A stretch of DNA of 64,000 nt from Buttiauxella izardii (GCF_003601925.1 NZ_QZWH01000017.1:1-64000), one strand, 5' to 3'; numbered from the stretch's first letter, positions 20,441 to 29,159 are shown. Numbers and translations are program-made. The notes: generated by a model from the letters alone, not told the origin.

Positions 20441-21325
20441 TTAATAGCGGGCAATGCGCTTTTTCAGCGTGAGGTGACAAATCGTCAGCACCACGGTGAA
20501 GGCGAATAACAGGAACGACACCGCCGAAGCATAGCCGTAGTCAAATTGCTCAAAACCGAGTTTGTAGATGTGCGTCATGATCATCTCCGTTGCACCCGAA
20601 GGCCCGCCGCCGGTGGTGGCATACACCTCCGCAAACACGCGGAAACCACGGATAAACGACAGCATCAGCACCACAGAAATCGCCGGAATCATGCCGGGCA
20701 AGGTGACGTAGCGCAGGCGATTCCACCAGTTCGCACCGTCAACGTTTGAGGCGTCGTACAAATCACGGCTGATACCCGCCAGCCCGGCGATAAATATCAC
20801 CATGTTGTACGGCACCGCTTTCCAGATATGCAGCAACATAATCACCCACAGCGCCTGGTCCGAACTGGCGAGGAAGCCCTGGTCGGCAACACCGAACCAA
20901 CTCAGAATATGGTTCACGACCCCGTTTGGCGTGGGGTTAAACAGGATGCGCCACATTTCCGCGACAATCGCCGCACTGGTGACTGCAGGCAGGAAGATCG
21001 CGGTGCGGATAAAACGCAGATGGCGAGCCGGGCCTTCGAGCAACATCGCCAGAAAGAACGCCAGCACCGCGCCAACCACCATCGTCACGACGACATATAG
21101 GAAGGTATTGAAAACTGCCGAATGCAGTTCGATATCGGCAAACGCGCGGGCAAAGTTAGCAAACCCAACCCATTCATCTGGCTGATTGAAATTCACTTTG
21201 TAAAAACTCATCACCAGCCCTTGCAGCATCGGGATGAATTTAAACCAGGTGAAAATGACCAGTGCCGGAGCCAGGAAGATCCACGGCACCAGATTTCGTT
21301 TCTGGCGAGAAGTTAACATCGTCAT
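20441..21325 (-). CDS. Carbohydrate ABC transporter permease (MalF/UgpA type)
   Basis: First permease of the CUT1 importer, 294 residues with six membrane segments starting at WIFLAPALVIFTWFKF. The EAA loop is DLYDASNVDGANWWNRLRYV near 205-225. It lies 88 bp downstream of the binding-protein gene, a gap that holds a palindromic repeat, and 10 bp before the second permease gene. Confidence 0.9.
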   Translation of the reverse strand: MTMLTSRQKRNLVPWIFLAPALVIFTWFKFIPMLQGLVMSFYKVNFNQPDEWVGFANFARAFADIELHSAVFNTFLYVVVTMVVGAVLAFFLAMLLEGPARHLRFIRTAIFLPAVTSAAIVAEMWRILFNPTPNGVVNHILSWFGVADQGFLASSDQALWVIMLLHIWKAVPYNMVIFIAGLAGISRDLYDASNVDGANWWNRLRYVTLPGMIPAISVVLMLSFIRGFRVFAEVYATTGGGPSGATEMIMTHIYKLGFEQFDYGYASAVSFLLFAFTVVLTICHLTLKKRIARY

Positions 21326-21358
21326 TTTTGCCCGTTTTTAAACGTTATCGTCAGTCCC

Positions 21359-21400
21359 CCTCACCCAGGCCCTCTCACTGAGGGATAGGTCTGGGTGAGG
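21359..21400. repeat. Palindromic intergenic element between binding-protein and permease genes
   Basis: CCTCACCCAG and CTGGGTGAGG form a perfect 10-bp inverted repeat, with an inner CCCTC/GAGGG pair. This C-rich hairpin type recurs in enterobacterial intergenic spaces. It may raise the ratio of binding protein to permease by stabilising the upstream message. Confidence 0.6.
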
Positions 21401-21413
21401 GCGAGGAGAAAAC

Positions 21414-22709
21414 TTACTTCGCCAACACCTGCTGTTTGGCAAGTTCAGCGTTGACCTTCTCGTTGGTGGCTTTCAGCTCGGCGGAAATATCGCTGCCACA
21501 GTCCGCGAGAATACGGTTGAAACCATCCGCGGTGACCTGGCGGATTGGCGTCCAATTCGGTACTTGTGGCACATAACGGCCTTCGTTGGCGTAGAGGCTG
21601 GCGAACGTCGCCCAGCGTTCGTCGTTATAGACCGCCTGCGTATCCACATTTTTATTCACCGGCAAACGCACCACCGGCATATGCTTGCTGCCTTTGCCCA
21701 TGCCGATTTCCTGCCCTTCCTGGGAAATCATAAATTCGATGAACTTACGCGCAGCCTCTTTGTTCTTGCTGCTTTTCATCATGAATACCGTGGTGCCTTC
21801 GGCTAACGTGGCGCTGTTTTTCGGGCCTTCCAGCGTCACGACTTCAAACTTGTCTTTGCCGGGATCTTTATCGAATAGCGCGATGTGATACGGCCCGGTA
21901 AAGAACATGCCGGTTTGGCCGGAACGGAATGAAGGAATAATGTCGGCAGTGGTGGCGTTAATCGCGCCTGGCTGAACCACTTTTTCGCACAACATGCCGC
22001 GCATAAACTGCAGAGTTTCGGTGGCTGCTGGCTCGTCGAGTGAGGCCTTGAACGTGCCTTTGGTCGCCCCTTCACGGATAAAATCACCCCCGGCTTGCCA
22101 CAGGAATGCACTCATAAACCAGCTGGCATACCCGCGCGTGGTGGAACCTGGCAATAAGAAGCCGTAGGTGTCGTTTTTGCCATTGCCGTCAGGGTCTTGC
22201 GTGGTGAAGGCTTTTGCCAGTTTCTCGACATCGCTCCAGGTTTTTGGCGCAGGCATTCCGAGCTTTTCACGCCAGTCTTTGCGCACAAACAGCGCAAAGG
22301 TTTGAGCGGATGTGGGCACGCCATAGTATTTACCGTCGGTATAACGGGTACTTTCCCAGGCTGTGGGATAGAGGTTATCGCCACCGGCTATGGTTTTAGG
22401 GTCGATTTCTTCGGCGATGCCAAGCTGGATAAATTGCCCCATCGCGACGGCGTCATTAAAGATAAGATCGGGCAACGCATTCCCGGCTGCCGCGCGGGCG
22501 AGTCGCTGCTCGAAGTCGGTAGTCGCATTAAAATATTCAATTTTAATGCCGGTCTTTTTCTCAAAGGTTTCCGCTTCTTGCTTGTAGATATTTTTTGAAT
22601 CATTGCTAGCACGAATCCACACATTCAGTGTTTCTGCTGCAAAGGTTTGTGAGGCACTAAACCCCAGTGCGGATATCAGTAATACGGATTTTAATTTTGT
22701 AGGGAACAT
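21414..22709 (-). CDS. Extracellular sugar-binding protein of ABC importer
   Basis: A 431-residue family 1 solute-binding protein with a Sec signal peptide (MFPTKLKSVLLISALGFSAS, cleavage about after TFA at 24). The mature part begins ETLNVWIRASNDSKNIYKQE and has the typical two-lobe pattern with DPDGNGKNDTYGFLLPGSTT, which resembles a calcium-binding loop, near 150-170, and GQTGMFFTGPYHIALFDKDP near 265-285. It is the first gene of the operon and would capture uronic-acid oligosaccharides in the periplasm. Family resemblance is to UgpB/TogB-like proteins; the ligand is inferred from the lyase genes around it. Confidence 0.88.
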   Translation of the reverse strand: MFPTKLKSVLLISALGFSASQTFAAETLNVWIRASNDSKNIYKQEAETFEKKTGIKIEYFNATTDFEQRLARAAAGNALPDLIFNDAVAMGQFIQLGIAEEIDPKTIAGGDNLYPTAWESTRYTDGKYYGVPTSAQTFALFVRKDWREKLGMPAPKTWSDVEKLAKAFTTQDPDGNGKNDTYGFLLPGSTTRGYASWFMSAFLWQAGGDFIREGATKGTFKASLDEPAATETLQFMRGMLCEKVVQPGAINATTADIIPSFRSGQTGMFFTGPYHIALFDKDPGKDKFEVVTLEGPKNSATLAEGTTVFMMKSSKNKEAARKFIEFMISQEGQEIGMGKGSKHMPVVRLPVNKNVDTQAVYNDERWATFASLYANEGRYVPQVPNWTPIRQVTADGFNRILADCGSDISAELKATNEKVNAELAKQQVLAK

Positions 22710-23204
22710 TTATTTTCACGTCCTTATTTTAAGTAATTTGAATATTGAATAAATGGAGTGAAGCAGATTATTTTCGGTAAAGGAAAAGCTGCCCGATAAT
22801 TAAATAGAATGCAGGTTTTAAACACAACCGCCTAAAACAGAAATACCGTTTCACAATGCAAAAATGTGTCGAAAGTCACATGAAAATACAGAACCAAAAA
22901 CACATAAAAAATAAAAACCCACAAATACAGCAAGTTACCAAATTTAACGAAATTAACATTTTTTAAAATTATGTTTAAAACCATTGATTTTCGTGATGTG
23001 AAACCCATTTTTTGCGGTCATTTAGCATCCCGAACTGTAATTTGAACTCCGTCACACAAAAATTTATTCCGCCTCTTACACTGCGCAGGAAACATCAATG
23101 ATATTATTTCCAATCTGATCGTTGATGATTATTAATAACCCCTAAAGTTAATCAGGTGATATTTCTGTCGCCTGCAATTTATTCTACCGATGGACGGAGA
23201 AAAT
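22710..23204. other. Divergent control region of the polyuronide locus
   Basis: A 495-bp noncoding region between the ABC operon (minus) and the exported lyase gene (plus). It is strongly AT-rich and has a CRP-like site at 22865-22880. I see no ORF with a ribosome-binding site apart from the two flanking starts. A regulator of this half of the system is not encoded next to it. Confidence 0.6.
22865..22880. promoter_or_regulatory. CRP-like site in the lyase/ABC divergent region
   Basis: TGTGTCGAAAGTCACA matches TGTGA-N6-TCACA at 9 of 10 positions. It is 155 bp upstream of the binding-protein ATG and 325 bp from the exported lyase gene. Confidence 0.5.
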
Positions 23205-24443
23205 ATGTGCCCGACAAAACCCACTTTATTGTCCTGCCTGTCATTAATTTCCCTGGCTGTTGCAGGTGTATTAACTGCCTCGCCGTTGTATGCCGCCGAT
23301 GCACATCCGCTGCAAATAAAACTCGATGATTTACGCTACAGCAAGGAACAGGTTAAAGCACAAAATCCGCAGTTTATCGGTGCGTACCAAAAACTGATTT
23401 CCGGGGCGGATAAAGCGCTGACTAAACCGCTGTATTCGGTGATGGATAAAACCCTGGTCGCCGCCAGCGGCGATAAGCACGACTACTACAGTTTCCCACC
23501 GTACTGGTGGCCGGATCCAAACAAAAAAGATGGCCTGCCCTATATCCGCAAAGACGGTCAGACCAATCCCGATGCCAACAGCGACGCCACGGACAAAAAA
23601 CGCCTGGTCAACATGAGCAATGACGTGTGGACGCTGGCGCTGGCGTGGCAATTCACACAAAACCCAGCGTACGCCGAAAAGGCCCGCGATCAGCTGCTGA
23701 ACTGGTTCGTGAAGCCAGAAACGCGCATGAACCCAAATCTACAACACGCCCAGGCCATTCCGGGCGTTAATGACGGGCGTGGAATCGGGCTGATTGATAG
23801 CCGTGCATTAGTTGAAGTGATTGATGCCGTAGAACTATTACGCCCGGCGAATATGATCAGCGATGAAGATTATCAGAAGATAAAACAGTGGTATGGCGAT
23901 TTTTATCAGTGGATGACCACCAGCCAGAACGGTTTTGAAGAAGATAACTGGCATAACAATCACGGCACTTATTTTGATTTGCAGGCTGCGTCATTTGCCT
24001 TGTTTAGCGGTGATACTGCTGCTGCCAAAAAGCGTCTGCAAATTACGCAGCTACGCCGGATCCCTTCCCATTTTGACAAAGAAGGCCGTCAGATGGCTGA
24101 AATTGAGCGCACACGCCCGTGGCATTACAGCAATTTCCACCTGGAGGCTTACAACAAACTCGGGCGCTTAGGGGAAGTTGCCGGTGAGGATGTGTGGAAC
24201 GTCAACGTTGACGGCCGTAGCTTGCGTAAGGGCTACACCTATGTCGCTAATTTCGTGAATAGCAACGAAACCTGGCCATGGAAAGATATTGATAAAATGG
24301 ATGATAAAAAAGCATTGGTGAATATGGTGAGCGCCGCACGGGCGTGGCCTGACGACAAGTTATTTGCCGAGAAAGCGCAGTGGCTTATGGCGAAATATCC
24401 GGACGATATTTCTCATCTTATTACCCCATTAAAACCACACTGA
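23205..24443 (+). CDS. Exported alginate-lyase-family protein (PL38/PF05426-like)
   Basis: A 412-residue paralogue of the lyase-family protein encoded at 17342. A Sec signal peptide (LSLISLAVAGVLTASPLYAA, ending near residue 31) sends it to the periplasm or beyond. Shared motifs are DYYSFPPYWWPDPNKKDGLP, RMNPNLQHAQAIPGVNDGRG, NWHNNHGTYFDLQ and RTRPWHYSNFHLEAYNKLGR, in the same order. ATG 23205 follows GGAG by 5 bases and is preferred over the ATG at 23190. Likely makes the first cuts in a uronic-acid polysaccharide. The heparinase-family gene starts 20 bp after its stop, so they share a transcript. Confidence 0.8.
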   Translation: MCPTKPTLLSCLSLISLAVAGVLTASPLYAADAHPLQIKLDDLRYSKEQVKAQNPQFIGAYQKLISGADKALTKPLYSVMDKTLVAASGDKHDYYSFPPYWWPDPNKKDGLPYIRKDGQTNPDANSDATDKKRLVNMSNDVWTLALAWQFTQNPAYAEKARDQLLNWFVKPETRMNPNLQHAQAIPGVNDGRGIGLIDSRALVEVIDAVELLRPANMISDEDYQKIKQWYGDFYQWMTTSQNGFEEDNWHNNHGTYFDLQAASFALFSGDTAAAKKRLQITQLRRIPSHFDKEGRQMAEIERTRPWHYSNFHLEAYNKLGRLGEVAGEDVWNVNVDGRSLRKGYTYVANFVNSNETWPWKDIDKMDDKKALVNMVSAARAWPDDKLFAEKAQWLMAKYPDDISHLITPLKPH

Positions 24444-24463
24444 TTGAGAATAAGGATCGAGCG

Positions 24464-26482
24464 ATGAAGCAGTTCACCACGCAACAACTTATTCTTCTTC
24501 GGCAACGTGTTAACCAACAGCCAGCATTCATTGAGCAACTGATTACCGATAATTCAGTGGTGCTGGGCAACCCGGTGCAAGTACCCGAAACGGCAGTAGC
24601 CACCTGGAACCTTTATTATTACTGCCCTGACCACGGCGTCAGGCTGGTCTGGGACAAAAATGCCCCGACTTCTCATTGCTGCCCAATTGACGGGCAGCGG
24701 TTTAGCGGCGAGCCATACGACGGAGCCTGGTGGCGCGAACTCAACGGGCTGAATGCCAAAGCCTGTCATCAGCTCGGCATTTTATGGCGGTTAACCGGGG
24801 AGCAAATTTACCTCGATAAAGTCCGTGATTTACTGCTGCGCTACGCCGAGTTTTACCCAGGCTACGCCATCCACGGCGGTATTCCTTATAACGGGCCGGG
24901 CAAAATGAACGCCCAGACGCTGTGCGAAGCCAATTGCCTGCTGGATTTCACCCTCGGATTTGATTGCATCAATGAAGCACTGACAAACGAGCAACGCGAA
25001 TACATCACCACTCGCCTGTTGCGAGAAGGTGCGCAATTTCTGATGGCCCACCGCACCGCACAACTCCATAACCATGAAGTCAAGATTGGCTGCACCGTCG
25101 GGGTTTTGGGGCTGGTGCTGGAAGAGGATGAACTGCTGGAGTTTGCCGTTAACCAGCCTTACGGGTTGCGTTATCAACTTGAACATGGGCTGTTCGATGA
25201 AGGGTTATGGTTCGAGGGGTCGGTTCATTATCATTTCTACGCTCTGCAAGGGTTCCTGGCGTTTGAAAAGCTGGCGATGGGCACACGCTGGAGCCTGCTC
25301 GATGAACCGTACTATAAAAAAATGCTCAGTTTCCCGCTGACGTTGCTGATGCCCGATGGCACTTTCCCGCGCATCAATGATTGTATTTACGGCCAGGAAA
25401 AACTCGATCACAGCCATCTTTATGAATTTGCCTGGTTCTACTACCAGGAACCGCAGTACGCCGCCGCACTAAAGGTGATTAATCAGCAACATCCGCACCC
25501 GAATCTGGATGCGCTTATCTATACCCGACCGCTGCCAGAACAGGTTCCCGAACTGATTCCCGGTGGGCATTTGCACGCCCCGGACTGCGGCCTGACTATC
25601 TGGCGCAACCCGCAAAAGAGACGTGCACTGTTGGTAAAACACACGCCTTACGGTGGCGAGCATGACCACTACGATCGCCTGAATCTTGTGCTGTTTAATG
25701 GCGCAGAAGAAATATTGCCCGACCTTGGAACCACGGGTTACGGCGCGCCGATGCATTATGCATATTACAAAAATAGCGCCACGCACAATACGGTTACGGT
25801 TAACCAGACGAATCAACCGCCTGCCATTCCTGTAGTGCGCCAATACTATGAAAGCGAAGCATTTTGCTGGCTCGATAGCGAAGTGGACTGGCGACAAACC
25901 CCGCCGGAGCTGGACAGCCACACCCGCGTGCAATGGGATGTTGAGGCCTGGCGCGATGTGCGTTTCCGCCGCCGTTTACTGTGGCTGGACAACGCCTTAA
26001 TTGACATCAGCAACGTGCAAAACCCGCATCGCCAGCAGCTCGACTGGACACTGCATCTCAAGGGAAAAGCGCTTGATGTTGAAGGCGAACGGGTGACATT
26101 CTGCCCCAACGGCCCGCTCGCGATTATGCAGGATGCACATTGCGTTCAGTTGAAGAATAGCCAGCCACGAAATTTTGGCAGCGCACACAATGGGCAGGCT
26201 TTGTGGCTACACGGGCAGGCCGAGCTCTGGCAAGGCAAAGCACCGGATAATCCGGCGGTGAAAGACCTGAGTTATGTTGTGTTACGCAGCCATGAACCCA
26301 GCCCCGAGTTTGTCTGCGTGTGGGATTTCGACAACTCACAACCGATAACAGATATGCAGGTCACGCCGGATAATAGCGGTATGCGTATTGCGCTAAAACG
26401 CGGTGAGAACGTGTTACTGATTGATATTGCCAGCGACGAAACAAAGCTTCCTCGCCTTCAGCATTCGCACATTCCTCTCTAA
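24464..26482 (+). CDS. Heparinase II/III-family lyase (PL15-like oligouronide lyase)
   Basis: A 672-residue protein with an alpha/alpha-toroid N-terminal part and a heparinase II/III C-terminal beta-sheet part. A CPDH...SHCCP segment (residues 50-75) looks like a small zinc-binding knuckle. HNHEVKIGCTVGVLGLVLEE (near 200) and YGGEHDHYDRLNLVLFNGAE (near 400-420) contain the His/Tyr expected in the active site, followed by KNSATHNTVTVNQTNQ near 450. The layout resembles exo-type oligoalginate lyases (PL15/PL17). No signal peptide, so it should degrade imported oligomers to unsaturated monomers. Start ATG 24464 is chosen because the upstream frame overlaps the previous gene. Confidence 0.8.
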   Translation: MKQFTTQQLILLRQRVNQQPAFIEQLITDNSVVLGNPVQVPETAVATWNLYYYCPDHGVRLVWDKNAPTSHCCPIDGQRFSGEPYDGAWWRELNGLNAKACHQLGILWRLTGEQIYLDKVRDLLLRYAEFYPGYAIHGGIPYNGPGKMNAQTLCEANCLLDFTLGFDCINEALTNEQREYITTRLLREGAQFLMAHRTAQLHNHEVKIGCTVGVLGLVLEEDELLEFAVNQPYGLRYQLEHGLFDEGLWFEGSVHYHFYALQGFLAFEKLAMGTRWSLLDEPYYKKMLSFPLTLLMPDGTFPRINDCIYGQEKLDHSHLYEFAWFYYQEPQYAAALKVINQQHPHPNLDALIYTRPLPEQVPELIPGGHLHAPDCGLTIWRNPQKRRALLVKHTPYGGEHDHYDRLNLVLFNGAEEILPDLGTTGYGAPMHYAYYKNSATHNTVTVNQTNQPPAIPVVRQYYESEAFCWLDSEVDWRQTPPELDSHTRVQWDVEAWRDVRFRRRLLWLDNALIDISNVQNPHRQQLDWTLHLKGKALDVEGERVTFCPNGPLAIMQDAHCVQLKNSQPRNFGSAHNGQALWLHGQAELWQGKAPDNPAVKDLSYVVLRSHEPSPEFVCVWDFDNSQPITDMQVTPDNSGMRIALKRGENVLLIDIASDETKLPRLQHSHIPL

Positions 26483-26486
26483 GTCG

Positions 26487-26510
26487 ACACTCCGCCACCA
26501 GGCGGAGTGT
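26487..26510 (+). terminator. Hairpin after the heparinase-family gene
   Basis: ACACTCCGCC/GGCGGAGTGT is a perfect 10-bp inverted repeat with loop ACCA, 4 bp after the stop codon. No strong U-run follows. Confidence 0.55.
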
Positions 26511-26627
26511 TAACAAAATGTTATTAACCATCTGTTTTCATTGAATTTTAACATTTAAGATCTGTGTCTCATTGGTAATCCTTACATTCTGTAATGCTAA
26601 AGCAATACCTAACGTTAAGGGATTACC

Positions 26628-27971
26628 ATGATAACCATTGAATTTATTGTCATTATTTTATGTCTTCTGGTTGGAACGCGTTTTGGCGGGATGGGGCTGG
26701 GCCTGATCAGTGGGATTGGGCTGTTTATCCTGACCTTTATTTTTGGCCTGGAGCCAGGCAAACCGCCGGTTGACGTGATGCTCACCATTCTGGCGGTGAT
26801 TGGCTGCGCGGCTACATTGCAGACGGCAGGCGGCCTGAATGTGATGATGCAGTTCGCGGAACGGCTCCTGCGCAAACATCCTCAACACATTACGCTACTT
26901 GCCCCTTTCACCACCTGGATGCTGACGTTCCTGTGCGGCACCGGCCATGTTGTTTACACCATGTTCCCGATCATTGCCGATATCGCGCTTAAAAAAGGCA
27001 TTCGCCCGGAACGCCCAATGGCGGTGGCGTCGATTGCCTCGCAAATGGCGATTACGGCCTCTCCGGTTTCGGTGGCGGTGGTTTCGCTGATTTCGATTCT
27101 GGCGGCGAATCATGGTATCGGCCACGCGTGGGGCATCCTCGATATTCTTTGCGTTTCCGTCCCCGCGTCGTTATTTGGCGTGCTAATTGCTGCGCTGTGG
27201 AGTTTACGCCGCGGTAAGGATTTGGAAGATGACGAGGAATTTCAGGAGAAGTTGAAAGACCCGAAACAGCGTGAGTTTATCTACGGCAGCAGCGAAACGC
27301 TGATGAACCAGGTGTTCCCAAAACAAGCCTACTGGTCGACGTGGATTTTCTTCGCCGGGATTTTAGTGGTGGTGTTATTGGGGGCGATTCCCGCATTGCG
27401 CCCGGCCTTTGAAATTAAAGGCTCGCTCAAGCCGCTGTCGATGAATCTGGTGATTCAGATGATGATGTTGATTGCCGGTGCGGTGATGCTGATGGTGTGC
27501 AAAGTGAATGCTTCCGCCATCTCCAACGGTGCGGTATTTAAAGCCGGGATGGTGGCGATTTTCTCGGTGTTTGGCGTGGCATGGATGAGCGACACGTTTT
27601 TCCAGGCGCATCTGGAAGAGCTGAAAATGGCACTGGAAGGCGTGGTGAAAAGCCATCCGTGGACGTATGCCATCGTGCTATTTTTAGTATCAAAACTGGT
27701 GAATAGCCAGGCCGCCGCGTTAACCGCCGTGGCTCCGATGGGGTTGATGTTAGGCGTTGAGCCGAAAATGCTGATTGCCTTCTTCCCGGCATCCTACGGT
27801 TACTTTGTACTGCCGACTTATCCAAGCGATTTAGCGTGTATCGGCTTCGACCGTTCCGGCACCACCAGGATTGGCAAGTTCATCATTAACCACAGTTTCA
27901 TTTTGCCAGGATTGATCGGTGTGAGTTGTGCGTGTGCGGCGAGTTATTTGTTGGTGATGACGTTCTTCTAA
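26628..27971 (+). CDS. Dcu-family C4-dicarboxylate carrier (DcuA/DcuB type)
   Basis: A 447-residue inner-membrane carrier of the Dcu family, which exchanges fumarate, malate, aspartate and succinate during anaerobic growth. The family signatures EPGKPPVDVMLTILAVIGC (about 43-61), LTFLCGTGHVVYTMFPIIAD (about 100-120), RPERPMAVASIASQMAITAS (about 126-146) and FVLPTYPSDLACIGFDRSGT (about 390-410) are all clear. The length equals DcuB. It is downstream of the lyases but separated by 145 bp and a hairpin, so it may be independently transcribed. It may export or exchange a C4 acid end product; whether it carries a uronate-derived acid instead cannot be told. Confidence 0.88.
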   Translation: MITIEFIVIILCLLVGTRFGGMGLGLISGIGLFILTFIFGLEPGKPPVDVMLTILAVIGCAATLQTAGGLNVMMQFAERLLRKHPQHITLLAPFTTWMLTFLCGTGHVVYTMFPIIADIALKKGIRPERPMAVASIASQMAITASPVSVAVVSLISILAANHGIGHAWGILDILCVSVPASLFGVLIAALWSLRRGKDLEDDEEFQEKLKDPKQREFIYGSSETLMNQVFPKQAYWSTWIFFAGILVVVLLGAIPALRPAFEIKGSLKPLSMNLVIQMMMLIAGAVMLMVCKVNASAISNGAVFKAGMVAIFSVFGVAWMSDTFFQAHLEELKMALEGVVKSHPWTYAIVLFLVSKLVNSQAAALTAVAPMGLMLGVEPKMLIAFFPASYGYFVLPTYPSDLACIGFDRSGTTRIGKFIINHSFILPGLIGVSCACAASYLLVMTFF

Positions 27972-28038
27972 GCGTGAATCAGACGGGTTTTGTAAGGTGG
28001 ATGAGCGGCATTCGTCATCCACCATTTTTGCCTGTTAT

Positions 28039-28069
28039 GTCGGATGACGCTGCCGCTTATCCGACCTAC
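28039..28069. repeat. REP element
   Basis: A REP unit beginning GTCGGATGACGCTGCCGCTT and ending CCGACCTAC lies between the convergent ends of the Dcu-family gene and yecJ. Confidence 0.85.
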
Positions 28070-28092
28070 AAAAAGGCGATATACGGATGGAA

Positions 28093-28344
28093 TTAATGCG
28101 CTTCGTTTTGCGGCGTAAATTTCAGCTCAATCAGGCTAATCGCTTTTTGAATCGCGCGGCGGGTCACGGGATCTGCCGCTGCCGGATGGGTGGTGAAATC
28201 AATGGTCTTTAATTGATTCGCCATTTTTTCGCGCACTTCTACCGGCGCAATCACATCAATCACATCCAGAATTTGCTTAATCACTAACTGACATGCCACG
28301 ACGTCGGAAACCAGTTCCTGGTCAGCAGATAATTGTTCAGACAT
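28093..28344 (-). CDS. yecJ: YecJ family protein (DUF2766)
   Basis: An 83-residue protein recognised as YecJ, a conserved enterobacterial protein of unknown function normally found next to ftnB. Its core includes [20 protein letters not shown] and ends [17 protein letters not shown] 28344 follows CAGGAGAAATAACA, so I reject the longer frame starting at 28443. No signal or membrane segment; mostly helical. It marks the backbone position where ftnB and yecJ, adjacent in E. coli, were separated by the polyuronide locus. Confidence 0.85.
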   Translation of the reverse strand: MSEQLSADQELVSDVVACQLVIKQILDVIDVIAPVEVREKMANQLKTIDFTTHPAAADPVTRRAIQKAISLIELKFTPQNEAH

Positions 28345-28553
28345 TGTTATTTCTCCTGTTTCAAGATGGGCGACATAGTACTCGTGGCAATGTGCGCGAG
28401 GCAATGATCCATTCTGGAAGCAGCCTCGAAAATCACGTAACAACTTTGCGAATTCACTTAGCCTTCCCCATTCTGCATGCTATTTAAGTACGCCATTGAC
28501 TTACTCATTATTTCTGATAACTTAATCTTGGCTATAAGCCAATGGCGGATACT

Positions 28554-28865
28554 ATGCATTTTATCGAAACGCCCATTTTTACAGAGGATGTTGGCGCATT
28601 ACTTACGGATGAGGAATACAGGCTGTTTCAGGTATTTCTCACATTATCACCGGATAGTGGCGATGTGATCCCTCATACCGGAGGCTTGCGTAAAGTACGT
28701 TGGCTGGCGAAAAACAAAGGGAAACGAGGTGGCGTCAGAGTCATTTATTTCCATAAAAACGTCGAGAGCATCATCAGGTTGTTACTAATTTACCCGAAAG
28801 GAATGAAAGACGATCTCAGTGAAACCGAAAAACGCTTTTTGCGGCAAATGAACGAGAGGTGGTAA
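28554..28865 (+). CDS. RelE/HigB-type toxin
   Basis: A 103-residue type II toxin candidate of the RelE/HigB superfamily. Characteristic features are TGGLRKVRWLAKNKGKRGGV (about 44-63), VRVIYFHKNVESIIRLLLIY (about 63-82) and a C-terminal KRFLRQMNERW. The basic, Arg/Lys-rich central strands are those used for mRNA cleavage at the ribosome in the family. ATG 28554 follows GGCGGA; an ATG at 28542 is the alternative. The antitoxin gene starts one base after its stop codon. Confidence 0.82.
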   Translation: MHFIETPIFTEDVGALLTDEEYRLFQVFLTLSPDSGDVIPHTGGLRKVRWLAKNKGKRGGVRVIYFHKNVESIIRLLLIYPKGMKDDLSETEKRFLRQMNERW

Positions 28866-29159
28866 ATGGATAAGAAATTGTTCGCACGTCTGTCCGAAAG
28901 TATGGCGCAGATGAATGAGATTGTTGAAGGCAAACGCGAACCATCTCGTGCAATAGAAGTGACCGCTACCCAGGTCAAAGCCATTCGTCAGGCGACCGGG
29001 TTATCACAGGCGGGTTTTGCTCGTTTAATCTCCGTAAGTGTTGATACGCTGAAAAACTGGGAACAGGGCCGCCGCGAACCGACTGGCCCTGCCAAAGCCT
29101 TGCTGCGTGCGATTGAGAATGACCCCGAGCATGTCATTCTCGCTCTTGCACCTCGCTAA
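28866..29159 (+). CDS. NadS/HigA-type antitoxin with helix-turn-helix
   Basis: A 97-residue XRE-type antitoxin. The helix-turn-helix lies in KAIRQATGLSQAGFARLISV (about 38-57) followed by SVDTLKNWEQGRREPTGPAK, the usual DNA-recognition part of HigA/NadS proteins; the N-terminal 30 residues likely bind the toxin. It should autorepress the operon. Its stop codon overlaps, tail to tail, the stop of the peptide ABC ATPase gene on the other strand, leaving no intergenic space. Confidence 0.85.
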   Translation: MDKKLFARLSESMAQMNEIVEGKREPSRAIEVTATQVKAIRQATGLSQAGFARLISVSVDTLKNWEQGRREPTGPAKALLRAIENDPEHVILALAPR

